From: Schleiferilactobacillus perolens DSM 12744
GTDB taxonomy: Bacteria > Bacillota > Bacilli > Lactobacillales > Lactobacillaceae
DNA: 64,000 bases
Direction of reading: 5' to 3'
Assembly: GCF_001435585.1 (NCBI RefSeq)
Contig: NZ_AZEC01000001.1
Span: 1-64,000, forward strand
A model generated the notes under the pieces. That model saw only the letters and a program-made list of their open reading frames with translations, had not been told where the DNA came from and made no database searches. A program made the position numbers and the translations under genes. Shown one piece after another: positions 54,034 through 63,626 of the stretch. Every line of letters begins with the position of its first letter. The first letter of the stretch is position 1.

Positions 54034-54955
54034 AAAGGGGAAGGTAAAGGCGGTTCGGAAACGTCGCAGCAAATTGAATAAGAATCATTATGGGTATTAT
54101 TTCATCGCACCATTCTTCATCGTTTTTCTAATTTTTGGATTGTACCCGATTCTTTACACGCTGTACTTGAGTTTCACCCAATATGATGGGTTTGCCGATC
54201 CAACATTTATCGGCACCGCCAATTATCTCCGGGTATTCCAAGATCCACAGTTTTACGCAGCACTGCAAAACACCATCGTCATGTGGGTGATGGGGGTTAT
54301 TCCGCAGTTTGTGTTTGCCTTCTTGTTGTCAGCGGTATTTTCTTATAACCGCATCAAGGGAAAAGGCATTTTACGGGCACTGTATTATTTACCGCGATTA
54401 GTGACCGCCGTGTCCATTTCGGCATTGTTCAACCAGTTTCTCAGCTACCCATCCGGACTCATTAACCAGGTATTGATGCAGTTTGGCTGGGTCAAGGAGC
54501 CGATTAACTTCCTGTCGAACCCATTGTTCACGCAAGGATCAGTCGGCTTGATCCACTGGTGGATGTTCTACGGGAACACGATGATTTTGGTGATGGCCGG
54601 TATGACCGCCATTTCCTCCAGCCTGTACGAAGCGGCTCGGATCGATGGCGCCAACTCATGGCACATTTTCTGGAAAATCACCATGCCGTTGCTCAAACCC
54701 ATCACGTTATATGTGTTCTTAAATTCCCTGATTGGCGGGCTGCAAAGCTTTGATGTGCAACAGATCTTAACCGGCGGTCAAGGTGCGCCCCAAGGTAAAT
54801 TGATGACCGTCGTGATGTACCTCTACAACACGGCCTTCCAGTACAACAACTACGGCTACTCAGCGGCCATTGCGTATTACCTGTTTGCGTTTATTGCATT
54901 GGCATCATCCGTGGTCTTCATTAGTCGTCTTCGGGGAAAGGGGCATCGAGCATGA
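53999..54955 (+). CDS. Sugar ABC transporter permease, MalF/UgpA-like
   Basis: 318 residues, six membrane helices. The N-terminal HYGYYFIAPFFIVFLIFGLYPILYTLYLSF is typical of CUT1 permeases, and the cytoplasmic EAA loop reads LYEAARIDGANSWHIFWKITMPLLKP. GGGGG precedes the ATG at 53999. It pairs with the next permease to form the channel of an oligosaccharide importer. No ATPase gene is in the operon, so a shared MsmK/MsmX-type ATPase encoded elsewhere is expected. Confidence 0.92.
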   Translation: MQQAVDRSEKVKKGKVKAVRKRRSKLNKNHYGYYFIAPFFIVFLIFGLYPILYTLYLSFTQYDGFADPTFIGTANYLRVFQDPQFYAALQNTIVMWVMGVIPQFVFAFLLSAVFSYNRIKGKGILRALYYLPRLVTAVSISALFNQFLSYPSGLINQVLMQFGWVKEPINFLSNPLFTQGSVGLIHWWMFYGNTMILVMAGMTAISSSLYEAARIDGANSWHIFWKITMPLLKPITLYVFLNSLIGGLQSFDVQQILTGGQGAPQGKLMTVVMYLYNTAFQYNNYGYSAAIAYYLFAFIALASSVVFISRLRGKGHRA

Positions 54956-55809
54956 GAGCATCAGATATTGCTGGAACACAGCGGCGGGCGATACATTCAC
55001 GCCGGATTGGCATGTACGCATGTTTGATCTTGTTGGCGGTAATCAGTTTTATGCCATTCTACATGATGATTGTGAATGCCACCCGCAGTACTGCGGATAT
55101 TGTGTCCGGGTTCTCGCTGTTGCCGGGCGGGAACTTAGCTCAAAACTTTAAAGAAATGCAGTCCCGCGTGGATGTTTTGAATGCATTTCGGAATAGCTTC
55201 ATCATCGCCGCGTCCACAACGGTACTCAGCTGCTATTTCTCAGCGCTAACCGCCTATGGCTTTGTGGCCTATGATTTCCGGTTCAAAAACGGATTATTCA
55301 CACTGCTGCTGGTAACCATGATGATTCCGGGTCAATTAAGCATTATTGGTTTCTACAAAATGGTCAAAGGGATGAATATGCTGAATTCGTACTGGCCATT
55401 GATTCTACCATCAATTGCGACAGCCGCGACGGTTTTCTTTATCAAACAATACGCAGAAGGCGCTATTTCTAGGAGTGCGATTGAGTCAGCTCGAATTGAT
55501 GGCGCCGGAGAATTCAAAATTTTTAACCGGATCGGGCTGCCGGTCCTTTCACCAGCCATTTTCACAATGGGAATCACCGGCTTCATCGCCAGTTGGAACA
55601 ACTATATGATGCCCTTGATCCTGTTGTCTGACCCAAAGAAATTCACTTTACCGCTGATTATTCGGATGCTCAACGCCGATTCGCAGGATCGTTCAGTCGG
55701 TGGCATGTACTTGGCAATCGCAGTATCGATTGTCCCGATTATGATCGTGTTCTTTATCTTCTCTCGTTACATCATTGACGGCGTCAACGCCGGCGGTGAC
55801 AAAGGTTAA
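54952..55809 (+). CDS. Sugar ABC transporter permease, MalG/UgpE-like
   Basis: 285 residues. N-terminal SFMPFYMMIVNATRS, internal helices, and the EAA loop AIESARIDGAGEFKIFNRIGLPVLSP. Start and previous stop overlap as ATGA. Works with the preceding permease. Confidence 0.92.
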   Translation: MRASDIAGTQRRAIHSRRIGMYACLILLAVISFMPFYMMIVNATRSTADIVSGFSLLPGGNLAQNFKEMQSRVDVLNAFRNSFIIAASTTVLSCYFSALTAYGFVAYDFRFKNGLFTLLLVTMMIPGQLSIIGFYKMVKGMNMLNSYWPLILPSIATAATVFFIKQYAEGAISRSAIESARIDGAGEFKIFNRIGLPVLSPAIFTMGITGFIASWNNYMMPLILLSDPKKFTLPLIIRMLNADSQDRSVGGMYLAIAVSIVPIMIVFFIFSRYIIDGVNAGGDKG

Positions 55810-55837
55810 AACACACATTGAGGAGTGTAAAAAAATC

Positions 55838-57187
55838 ATGAAAAAGAATTTCTGGAAACATCTAATGATTATTGGTGCCGCAGTGCTTGGCACAGTTGCT
55901 TTAACTGCCTGTGGGAACGGCAGTAAAAACAATGCCAGTGGCGGCAGTTCGACTAGCGTGGCCATCAAGGACGAAGACAAGGGACCGATTACGATCTGGA
56001 CCACTTCGAATACGATGAAGCTTAATGCGGAAAAATGGGCAAAAGGAGCGTCCAAAAAGGTTAAAGTCGTCATTGTCCCATATGCTGATTTTGATACGAA
56101 ATTGAAGCAGCAGGTCAATGATCCATCAACCGCCCCAGACGTATTTATTGTTTCCCGGGATTTCGTCAAGGATTGGGAAACACGGTCGAGTGTCATCTTG
56201 GATTTGTCGAAATCATTCAAGAAAGACGCAGCGACATACAAGAAGAACGCCTTCTCTGACATCTATGCCCGCAGCTTGAACGAAAAAGGCGACTTGGTCA
56301 CAGTTACCGCAGAGTATCCGGTGGGGATGATGTTTTATAACCGGACAATTGCCAAGGACATTCTTGGATCAGACGATCCAGATAAGGTCACAGAAGCCAT
56401 GAGTTCCGTGTCTAAATGGCAAGATGTCAACAAGAAACTCCAGGATAAATACGGCAGCAAGACTAAGTTATTTGGGACATCCGCCGATACGTTAAACATG
56501 CTGTCGCAGCAACGTACCGCCCCCTATGTGAAAGATAAGACATTCACAGTCGACAAATCCATTTCAACACTATTTGATCGGGCCAACATGCTCTATAAGG
56601 ATAAAATGTTCACTTCCATCGATGATGCAGAGGCGTTTCAGGCTGGCTTCAACAACAACGCGTTCTTTGTCGAATTCCTACCCACATGGGGCTTTTCTTC
56701 CAAAGTGGCGCCACAGTTGAAGGATAAAGCCGGTGCTGGTAAATGGGGCGTCGCGCAGCCGACCATGAGTTATGCCCGGGGCGGCAGCTTCTACTTCATC
56801 ACCCAAAGTTCTAAGCACAAGAAGAGCGCCTGGGATTATATCAAAGCACAGACGATTGATACCAAAAACTTGTATGAAACCCAAAAGAGCATCGTCGGTT
56901 ACCCATCCAGTAAAGTTGCCGCCAAGCAATTAGTGGACAGTGACTATGAAGAACCGTTGTTGGATAACCAAAAGGTGTTCTCGATGTACAGCAAGCAAGC
57001 CGCTGTTCAGGAGAAAGAAAGCAAAGATACAGTCACAAAATATGATGGCGCCATTCTGGGCTTTATTGGTGACCTGATCAAGGACTACGGTGCCGGCAAC
57101 GTGACCAAAGATGCTGCCTTGCAAAAGCTGGGTCAGCAAGTCAAATCGGCCTATCCAGATTTGACTGTGAAATATAACTACAAGTAA
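55838..57187 (+). CDS. Sugar ABC transporter solute-binding lipoprotein
   Basis: 449 residues from ATG 55838 behind GAGGAG. Signal with lipobox ALTACG (Cys near residue 23). The mature part is a family 1 extracellular solute-binding protein: PITIWTTSNTMKLNAEKWAK, TAPDVFIVSRDFVKDW, YPVGMMFYNRTIAKDI and GSFYFITQSSKHKKSAWDYIK. It captures an oligosaccharide outside the membrane. The GH88 and GH95 neighbours point to an unsaturated-uronic-acid or fucose/galactose-containing ligand. Confidence 0.92.
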   Translation: MKKNFWKHLMIIGAAVLGTVALTACGNGSKNNASGGSSTSVAIKDEDKGPITIWTTSNTMKLNAEKWAKGASKKVKVVIVPYADFDTKLKQQVNDPSTAPDVFIVSRDFVKDWETRSSVILDLSKSFKKDAATYKKNAFSDIYARSLNEKGDLVTVTAEYPVGMMFYNRTIAKDILGSDDPDKVTEAMSSVSKWQDVNKKLQDKYGSKTKLFGTSADTLNMLSQQRTAPYVKDKTFTVDKSISTLFDRANMLYKDKMFTSIDDAEAFQAGFNNNAFFVEFLPTWGFSSKVAPQLKDKAGAGKWGVAQPTMSYARGGSFYFITQSSKHKKSAWDYIKAQTIDTKNLYETQKSIVGYPSSKVAAKQLVDSDYEEPLLDNQKVFSMYSKQAAVQEKESKDTVTKYDGAILGFIGDLIKDYGAGNVTKDAALQKLGQQVKSAYPDLTVKYNYK

Positions 57188-57205
57188 AGACTAAGGATGA
57201 TAACT

Positions 57206-58351
57206 ATGGCGAACGAGGTGTTGGCATTAGACCAATCAACGGAATGGGCAAATACAGTGCTGACCAAGATCGATCAAAAAATGCAGGCGGTCAATCAGCG
57301 CAATTGGGACAAAATCCCCTACATCGTCGACCATGGACAGTATGTGGACATGGCCCAAAAAAGTATCTATTGGTGGACCAATGGGTTTTTCGCCGGCAGT
57401 TTGTGGCAACTGCAGCAGGCTACGGGCAATGAAACATACGCCCAAAACGCCCAAAAAATTGAAGCACATTTGAAGCGGGCTTTGAGTGGTTTTACCGGAT
57501 TGCATCACGACGTCGGTTTTATGTATCTGCACACTGCTGTGGCCGATTATCGATTGACGCAAAGAAAGGAGTCGCGCATATCGGGGCTGCATGCCGCCAA
57601 TTTATTGGCCGGACGGTTCAATGTGAACGGACAGTTTATCCGTTCTTGGAATACGCCCGAGAGTATGGGTTGGGCTATTGTGGATAGTTTGATGAATCTG
57701 CCTTTACTATATTGGGCCACGAATGAAACTGGCGATCCCCGGTTTCAAGAAATCGCCATACGTCATGCGGATCGGTTGCTGGAATGTCTGGTGCGAGCAG
57801 ATGGATCAGTTGGCCATATTGCGGCCTTTGATCCCGCAACAGGGGCCTTCCAAGGCATTGTCGCAGGCCAGGGCTTCGATGAAAAATCTGCCTGGGCGCG
57901 AGGCCAAGCTTGGGCGCTTTACGGCTATGCACTCAGCTATCGCCATACGCAACAGGAGCGCTATCTTACTGCCGCTAAAAATATTGCAGCGTTCGTGATA
58001 CCCAAGCTGCAAGAAGAGGACTATCTCTCCTTAGTGGATTACCGGGCACCTTATCCAAATGGCAAGAAGTACGATGCCAGTGCAGGTGTGTGTATTGCCT
58101 GTGGTTTGTTGGAATTAGCCAATTGGGTGACCACCGCCAAAGCTGAGGCCTATCAAAATGCAGCGGTCAGAATTTTGCAGGCCACGGTTGATCAGTGGTG
58201 CGATTGGGATACCCAGGCAGACGGTATCGTCCGCATGAGTTCGCAGTCCTATCACCAGCAAGCAGAAACCCACGTGAAGTTGGTTTACGCAGACTACTTC
58301 TTTATTGAAGGCATTCTACGTCTTTTAGGCAAAGACTTTATGATTTGGTAG
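57206..58351 (+). CDS. GH88-type unsaturated glucuronyl hydrolase
   Basis: 381 residues from ATG 57206, 8 nt after AAGGA; the ATG at 57197 overlaps that site. No signal peptide. (alpha/alpha)6-barrel motifs: YWWTNGFFAGSLWQL (54-69), HHDVGFMYL with Asp102, and GWAIVDSLMNLPLLYW with Asp160, matching the two catalytic aspartates of GH88 (Asp88/Asp149 in the Bacillus enzyme), and WARGQAWALYGYAL. These enzymes hydrate and release delta-4,5-unsaturated uronic acid from the end of lyase products. It should act on the imported oligosaccharide in the cytoplasm. Confidence 0.88.
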   Translation: MANEVLALDQSTEWANTVLTKIDQKMQAVNQRNWDKIPYIVDHGQYVDMAQKSIYWWTNGFFAGSLWQLQQATGNETYAQNAQKIEAHLKRALSGFTGLHHDVGFMYLHTAVADYRLTQRKESRISGLHAANLLAGRFNVNGQFIRSWNTPESMGWAIVDSLMNLPLLYWATNETGDPRFQEIAIRHADRLLECLVRADGSVGHIAAFDPATGAFQGIVAGQGFDEKSAWARGQAWALYGYALSYRHTQQERYLTAAKNIAAFVIPKLQEEDYLSLVDYRAPYPNGKKYDASAGVCIACGLLELANWVTTAKAEAYQNAAVRILQATVDQWCDWDTQADGIVRMSSQSYHQQAETHVKLVYADYFFIEGILRLLGKDFMIW

Positions 58352-58364
58352 AAAGGTGAAATGA

Positions 58365-60194
58365 GTGGAAAAAATCAATATTGTGGATCGAGCCAGCCTA
58401 CGTCAGTATTTTGACAGCCTGCTCACACCCACCGAGAAATATCGGCAAGCGGGCAATGGTCGCCTCAATCTGGGCAGCAGCGCCACCCACTACACGCAAG
58501 ACCAAGCCCAAATTGAAGGGTTTTTACGGGAACTTTGGGCGGTGGGACCGATGTATGGCAACGGCGATTTATCCGATGCCGATTTCCAATATTATCGGCA
58601 AGCTATTTTGAATGGTGTTGACCCGCAACATCCTTATTATTGGGGCGTCGTACGGGATTACGATCAGCTGATCGTGGAGATGGCGTCGCTAGCGGTCACG
58701 TTGATTGAAACTAAAGCAAAATTCTGGGATACCCTCACGCCAGATCAACAGCACAATGTGTTCAACTGGCTAAATCAAGTCAACAGCATCGGTGTGTGGC
58801 CCAATAATTGGCGGTTTTTCCGAATCTTGGTGAATGTGGCGTTTACCAAGTTAGGATTAAGCGCAAGTCAAGAGAAGCTGCAGGATGATTTAGCGCTAAT
58901 TGAATCAAAGTCGTTAGCGGAAGGTTGGTACTTTGATGGTTCACCGACCCAAATGGATTACTATATTCCCTGGGCGATGCACTACTATGGATTGTTGTAT
59001 GCCCATTATATGCAACAGGAAGACCCTAAACGCAGTGCCTTATTTGTTGCTCGGGCCAAGTCATTTGCCCAAAGCTTTCAATATTGGTTTGATACCAACG
59101 GGGCGGCGGTGCCGTTCGGACGCAGCTTAACTTATCGGTTTGCCCAAGCCGCGTTTTGGTCCGCCTGTGTGTTTACCGGTGTTGAAGTCTTGCCTTGGGG
59201 TGAATTGAAGACACTGGTTTTTAACCACCTGAATTATTGGCAAACACTGCCAATTACTAAGCCAGATGGTGTTTTGAGTATTGGTTACGGCTATGAAAAT
59301 CTTTACATGTCGGAGCATTACAACAGTCCTGGTTCGCCATATTGGAGCTTCAAGACGTTCATCGTCTTGGCAGTACCACAAGACCATCCATTTTGGACGG
59401 CAAAAGCAACTCAGCCCACCCGAGCAGAGCAAATTCGAATTACGCCCGCCAAAATGCTGATCACCAATCAACAGGGAACGAACGTCTGCTTGTATCCCAG
59501 CGAACAGCTGGCTGCTCAAGCCCATGGCGATGAAAAGTACAGCAAGTTTGTGTATTCTTCACGATTTGGCTTCAGTGTGAGCACTGGGAAGCACGGCTTG
59601 GAAGACGGTGCATTTGATAATGTGTTGGCTGTGGCCGAAGTGGATAGTGATCTATTCGTCCATAAGCCGCTTGATCTGGCAGGCAAAGTGACCGATGAGT
59701 GGGTGCAGCATACTTGGTCCCCGCTGCCGGCCGTGGCCATTGTCAGTACAGTGGTCCCGTTAGGCGAGTGGCATGTGCGAATTCATCAAGTCACCAATCA
59801 ACGGCCCCTCCAGGTCGCAGATGGCGGGTTTAGTAATCTGCTGCATGATAGCCATCCAGATGACCATCCCGCAGTGAATTATGCAGGCGGTCTCGGCTTC
59901 ACGTCGGCCATTGGGACAACCGTCACGACCAATTTACTGGGCTTTGAGCAAGTGACCAGAGTTTTCCCCAGTCCGAATTCCAATCTAGTTTATCCCAACA
60001 CCATTATTTTGACGGCGGTGGGGACTTTGACATCGGGTACTCATGTACTGATCAGTGCACATTATGGTGGTGATAAAATCCCGGTTGTTTCACCGAGTGT
60101 TGATTATCGGGATGAAGAAGTCGTTGTTAAATTTGCAAATCGGAGTATCAGAGTTGATCTGCGCAAAGATGAGTTGACGCTATCTCTGCGGTGA
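58365..60194 (+). CDS. DUF2264-domain protein, paralogue 2
   Basis: 609 residues from GTG 58365 (AAAGGTG upstream). It aligns along its whole length with the protein at 6667-8466, with identical blocks such as NGRLNLGSSATHY, NNWRFFRILVNVAF, DGVLSIGYGYENLYMSEHYN and GSPYWSFKTFIVLAVP. As the last gene of the ABC-GH88 operon it probably acts on the same imported glycan. DUF2264 has no established activity that I can cite; conserved acidic and aromatic residues suit a glycoside hydrolase or lyase-product hydrolase. Confidence 0.85.
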   Translation: MEKINIVDRASLRQYFDSLLTPTEKYRQAGNGRLNLGSSATHYTQDQAQIEGFLRELWAVGPMYGNGDLSDADFQYYRQAILNGVDPQHPYYWGVVRDYDQLIVEMASLAVTLIETKAKFWDTLTPDQQHNVFNWLNQVNSIGVWPNNWRFFRILVNVAFTKLGLSASQEKLQDDLALIESKSLAEGWYFDGSPTQMDYYIPWAMHYYGLLYAHYMQQEDPKRSALFVARAKSFAQSFQYWFDTNGAAVPFGRSLTYRFAQAAFWSACVFTGVEVLPWGELKTLVFNHLNYWQTLPITKPDGVLSIGYGYENLYMSEHYNSPGSPYWSFKTFIVLAVPQDHPFWTAKATQPTRAEQIRITPAKMLITNQQGTNVCLYPSEQLAAQAHGDEKYSKFVYSSRFGFSVSTGKHGLEDGAFDNVLAVAEVDSDLFVHKPLDLAGKVTDEWVQHTWSPLPAVAIVSTVVPLGEWHVRIHQVTNQRPLQVADGGFSNLLHDSHPDDHPAVNYAGGLGFTSAIGTTVTTNLLGFEQVTRVFPSPNSNLVYPNTIILTAVGTLTSGTHVLISAHYGGDKIPVVSPSVDYRDEEVVVKFANRSIRVDLRKDELTLSLR

Positions 60195-60223
60195 TGAAGC
60201 GATGATGTATCGCGGGTGAAAAG

Positions 60224-60278
60224 GCCTGGTTGAATTCAATGTGCGAAACGACGTACATCGAATTAGCCAGGCTTTTTC
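60224..60278 (+). terminator. Terminator of the glycan operon
   Basis: GCCTGG-TTGAATTC-ATGT and ACAT-GAATTA-GCCAGGC form a long stem followed by TTTTTCTTT. From 60279 to 60433 nothing recognisable was seen. Confidence 0.8.
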
Positions 60279-60433
60279 TTTAAAGATTCGCCAGCCATGA
60301 AATTGAGCGGACTTGATCTAATTTACCAGCAGGTAATTTAATGCCACGTTACACAGGCTCCGCTTCAGCATAAGTGGATAGTACAAGGCCAATAAACTCG
60401 ATCACACGATTCTGATAGGCATGTCGTCAAAAC

Positions 60434-60474
60434 AAAAAGGCCCATAGTTACGCTGATTAAACGCGACTATGAGC
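60434..60474 (-). terminator. Terminator of the ROK gene
   Basis: On the minus strand GCTCATAGTCGCG pairs with CGTAACTATGGGC and TTTTTG follows, 31 nt past the ROK stop codon. Confidence 0.75.
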
Positions 60475-60504
60475 TTATTAACCAATCTCCCGCCCCCCGA
60501 TCCA

Positions 60505-61722
60505 CTAATCAGCAAGCATTACTGGACGAGTCAATTGCCAGTCAACTGGATCAACGGAAGCACTTTGGAAAATGTGGTTCATGATTAAGGAGGCCGCGCC
60601 AATGACGCCAGCATCTTCCCCGAGTTTAGACACCTGGATTTGAGGAATGTCGCCTACGGAAAAGTGGTTCTCCTGAACGATTGGCACAATCTTTTCTAGC
60701 AAGTAATCCTTTGAATTGGTCATGCCGCCTAACAACACAATTCTTTGAGGATCAAGGAGATTAGTGATGTTCGTAATGGCAATGCCCAAGTATTGCAGCG
60801 CATTACTGACTACTTGAATGGCCACTGGATCGCCAGCAATTGCCGCATCAAATACTTTTTTACCCGTGAGGGGTGTTTGAGTTTTCAAAATAGTCTCTTC
60901 ACCACGGTCAACAGCCGTTTTCGCATCGCGGATAATCGCACTGATAGAAGAAACGGCCTCAACACACCCATGATTCCCGCATGCACATAATGGGCCGTTG
61001 GGTTTAATCAATGTATGTCCCATTTCCGTGTAGCCATTATTGGCGCCTTCATAAAGCTCAGAGTGGGTGATTAATGCCGAGCCAATTCCGAAGCCTAAGC
61101 TGATACAAAAGATGTCTGTTGCACCGTCATCGTTGTCAAAGTTTTGTTCCGCTAAAGCCATGCACTTGGTGATGTTGTGTATCTCGATTGGCAGGTCAAT
61201 GGAACGCATCAATTCAGTTCTGATTTCTGACGTGGCATACTTCATATTTGGTGAATATATTAATTGCCCAGTAGCTCGATTGACAATGCCAGGCGCACCA
61301 ATACCGATTCCGACCACAATAATACCCCGACTGGCGCAATCGGCAATGATTTGGTGAATGCGAGTATCTAAAATGTTCATCAGTGTGCGATCGGTTGTGG
61401 GTGTTGGAATGATCTCTTTGTAAACGACTTGTCCCTTTAAATTCATGACGGCGAAGCGGAGATTGGTGGTACCCATATCTACACCCAAGACAAAATATTG
61501 CGTGCCATCAAAACTAACTAGTTGGGCGGGCTTACCTCCCGTTGACTCTGCACGCCCATCTTCCTTAACTAACTTTAGTAACTCTAGCCCGCGGACAATG
61601 TTACTGATTGCGGGCACTGTCAGCCCGGTTTCTTGAGCAAGATTGGTGCGGGTGGTAGTTTGATGGATGCGAATTAGATTTAAGACACGTGTTTGATTTG
61701 AAGATGAAGTTTGATGATTCAA
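60505..61722 (-). CDS. ROK-family (NagC/XylR-type) transcriptional regulator
   Basis: 405 residues from TTG 61722 behind AGGGGAG; upstream extensions lack a site. N-terminal HTH (RVLNLIRIHQTTTRTNLAQETGLTVPAISNIVRGL), then the ROK fold: GVDMGTTNLRFAV (phosphate loop), GIGIGAPGIVNRATG, GYTEMGHTLI and the zinc motif CACGNHGCVEA. No sugar-kinase activity is implied because the protein carries the DNA-binding domain. It is divergent from a mannose-family PTS and probably represses it. Confidence 0.9.
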   Translation of the reverse strand: MNHQTSSSNQTRVLNLIRIHQTTTRTNLAQETGLTVPAISNIVRGLELLKLVKEDGRAESTGGKPAQLVSFDGTQYFVLGVDMGTTNLRFAVMNLKGQVVYKEIIPTPTTDRTLMNILDTRIHQIIADCASRGIIVVGIGIGAPGIVNRATGQLIYSPNMKYATSEIRTELMRSIDLPIEIHNITKCMALAEQNFDNDDGATDIFCISLGFGIGSALITHSELYEGANNGYTEMGHTLIKPNGPLCACGNHGCVEAVSSISAIIRDAKTAVDRGEETILKTQTPLTGKKVFDAAIAGDPVAIQVVSNALQYLGIAITNITNLLDPQRIVLLGGMTNSKDYLLEKIVPIVQENHFSVGDIPQIQVSKLGEDAGVIGAASLIMNHIFQSASVDPVDWQLTRPVMLAD

Positions 61723-61785
61723 GGCGACACTCCCCTTATTTTTTAAAATGGATGAAAGGTTTCTAAAAATGTTTTCGTATTCTAG

Positions 61786-61829
61786 TTGACAGGATAAATG
61801 ATAGCGCGTACAATCCACTTTGTAAAGTG
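61786..61829 (+). promoter_or_regulatory. Mannose-family PTS promoter and operator
   Basis: TTGACA (61786-61791), 17 nt, TACAAT (61809-61814): near-consensus. CACTTTGTAAAGTG (61816-61829) is a palindrome lying on the start site, a natural repressor-binding position for the divergent ROK protein. Confidence 0.75.
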
Positions 61830-61869
61830 AATTAATTAAGTGATGTACAATGCTTAGGAGGGACAAGTA

Positions 61870-62313
61870 TTGGTCAAGAAAAAGCTTGGAATTGTTTTGG
61901 CTAGTCACGGTCCATTTGCACAAGGAGCACTTCAGTCGGCACAACTAATTTTTGGTCATGTCGATGCTGATCGGGTATTCGCCATTACGCTTAACGCAGG
62001 CGATAATGTGGGGCAGTTTGCAGACAAGTTGGCAGCGGCTGTAAAGCAGTTGCTGCAGGAAAATGAAAGGGTCGTCATATTGACGGATATGTTAGGCGGA
62101 TCGCCCAACAATTCTGCAATGGCACTGCTTCTAAACAATGCACAGGTGGATGTGATTGCGGGCTTCAACATGGGAACGGTAATTGAATTACTTTCGAGAA
62201 TGGACACTGATGTGGACATCAATGAGCTGGTGAAACAAGGCCAGCAGGCATTATTGAACGTTCGAGAGAAAGTAGAGGAATCGAATAAGGAGGATGACGA
62301 CGAATGGCTGTAG
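61870..62313 (+). CDS. PTS IIA component, mannose family
   Basis: 147 residues from TTG 61870, 8 nt after AGGAGGG. The phosphorylated His is in LASHGPFAQGAL (His13) and the ILTDMLGGSPNNSAM motif of IIA-Man is present. The C-terminus is acidic. It accepts phosphate from HPr and passes it to the next-encoded IIB; the genes overlap by 10 nt. Confidence 0.92.
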   Translation: MVKKKLGIVLASHGPFAQGALQSAQLIFGHVDADRVFAITLNAGDNVGQFADKLAAAVKQLLQENERVVILTDMLGGSPNNSAMALLLNNAQVDVIAGFNMGTVIELLSRMDTDVDINELVKQGQQALLNVREKVEESNKEDDDEWL

Positions 62314-62777
62314 CATTTGCAAGAATTGATGACCGGTTACTACACGGTCAAGTCGTGACGACTTGGATTAGCCGATACAGTATTGAACAGGTAATTATTG
62401 TCAGTGACAATGTGGCTCAAGACACCACCCGCCAATCCATTTTGAAAATTTCTGGACCAGCAGGGTTACGCCTCGTTTTCTTTGATACGGACAAGTTCAT
62501 CAAAGTATACAACAAGACGGAGATCAAGCGTACGACCATGCTTTTGTTCACCAATCCGGAAGAGGTATTGCGGTGTATTAATGGTGGTGTCAAGATTCCA
62601 TTCTTGAATGTCGGGAATATGAGTAAGAAGGACGACAACGAGAAGATTACTGTGGGGGTCGCTGTGACCGAAGAAGATCGACAGGCATTTAAGGCAATCT
62701 TAGATACCGGAGTCGAGGTAATGATTCAACAAGTACCAGCAGACAAGAAAGAAAACATGGCTGATTTTGTAAAGTAA
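62304..62777 (+). CDS. PTS IIB component, mannose family
   Basis: 157 residues. Starts with the family motif FARIDDRLLHGQVVTTW (active His14), and VPFLNVGNMSK-like segment KIPFLNVGNMSKKD. AAGGAGG precedes the ATG within the end of the IIA gene. It transfers phosphate to the incoming sugar. Confidence 0.92.
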   Translation: MAVAFARIDDRLLHGQVVTTWISRYSIEQVIIVSDNVAQDTTRQSILKISGPAGLRLVFFDTDKFIKVYNKTEIKRTTMLLFTNPEEVLRCINGGVKIPFLNVGNMSKKDDNEKITVGVAVTEEDRQAFKAILDTGVEVMIQQVPADKKENMADFVK

Positions 62778-62789
62778 GGGGATGTTGAG

Positions 62790-63626
62790 ATGTTAATCAA
62801 AGCATTATTAATTACTTTAGTGGCGATCATTGCGACAGTGGATTACAATGGGCCGCTGTTCATGCTGCATCGCCCATTAGTGACAGGCTTCATGGTTGGT
62901 GTAGTGCTGGGAAATATCACACAGGGCTTGATGATTGGGGCCACGCTGGAGCTGATGTGGCTAGGCGTGACCGGAATTGGCGGTTATACGCCACCGGACA
63001 CAATCTCTGGCGCAATTGTCGGAACTGCCTTTGGTATTCTGGCGGGGCAAGGGACGACAGCGGCTATTGCGATTGCCGTGCCGGTTTCTGTCGTTACCCA
63101 ACAACTTGATGTATTGGCCAAAACTGCGGATATCTATTTTGTAAAGAAAGCAGATCGAGACGCGGAGAATGGCGATATGAGTCATATTGGCTTGTGGCAA
63201 TATTCATCGTTGGCAGTCATTGTATTATTCAAGATCGTACCGATTTTCATTGCCGTGTTAGTTGGCGGCAACTACGTTAAGTCACTATTCGCACTCATTC
63301 CACCAGTTATTATGAAAGGCTTGACAGTTGCTGGCGGCATCTTGCCGGCAATTGGGTTCGCAATGCTGTTGAATATGATGCTGAAAAAGAACATGTGGGT
63401 TTACTTGTTGGTCGGTTTCACTTGCGTGGCATTCGGCAAGATGTCGACGATTGGGGTGACCATGGTGGGGATCATTGTGGCTTACTTTGGCTCTCAAATT
63501 ATGGCTAATCACAATAGCAGTCATGGTGGCGGGCAAACGGTAGCTGCTGCACCCGCACCGCATGCTGCCGGTAATACCGAACAGAAGTCGAATGATTCCG
63601 ATGATGAGGAGGATTATGACCTATGA
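62790..63626 (+). CDS. PTS IIC component, mannose family
   Basis: 278 residues with multiple membrane helices; PLVTGFMVGVVLGNITQGLMIGATLELMWLGVTGIGGYTPPD is the IIC-Man/Sor signature. The C-terminus is His/Gly/Ala-rich and acidic, an unusual extension of about 30 residues. ATGA overlap with the IID gene. Confidence 0.92.
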   Translation: MLIKALLITLVAIIATVDYNGPLFMLHRPLVTGFMVGVVLGNITQGLMIGATLELMWLGVTGIGGYTPPDTISGAIVGTAFGILAGQGTTAAIAIAVPVSVVTQQLDVLAKTADIYFVKKADRDAENGDMSHIGLWQYSSLAVIVLFKIVPIFIAVLVGGNYVKSLFALIPPVIMKGLTVAGGILPAIGFAMLLNMMLKKNMWVYLLVGFTCVAFGKMSTIGVTMVGIIVAYFGSQIMANHNSSHGGGQTVAAAPAPHAAGNTEQKSNDSDDEEDYDL

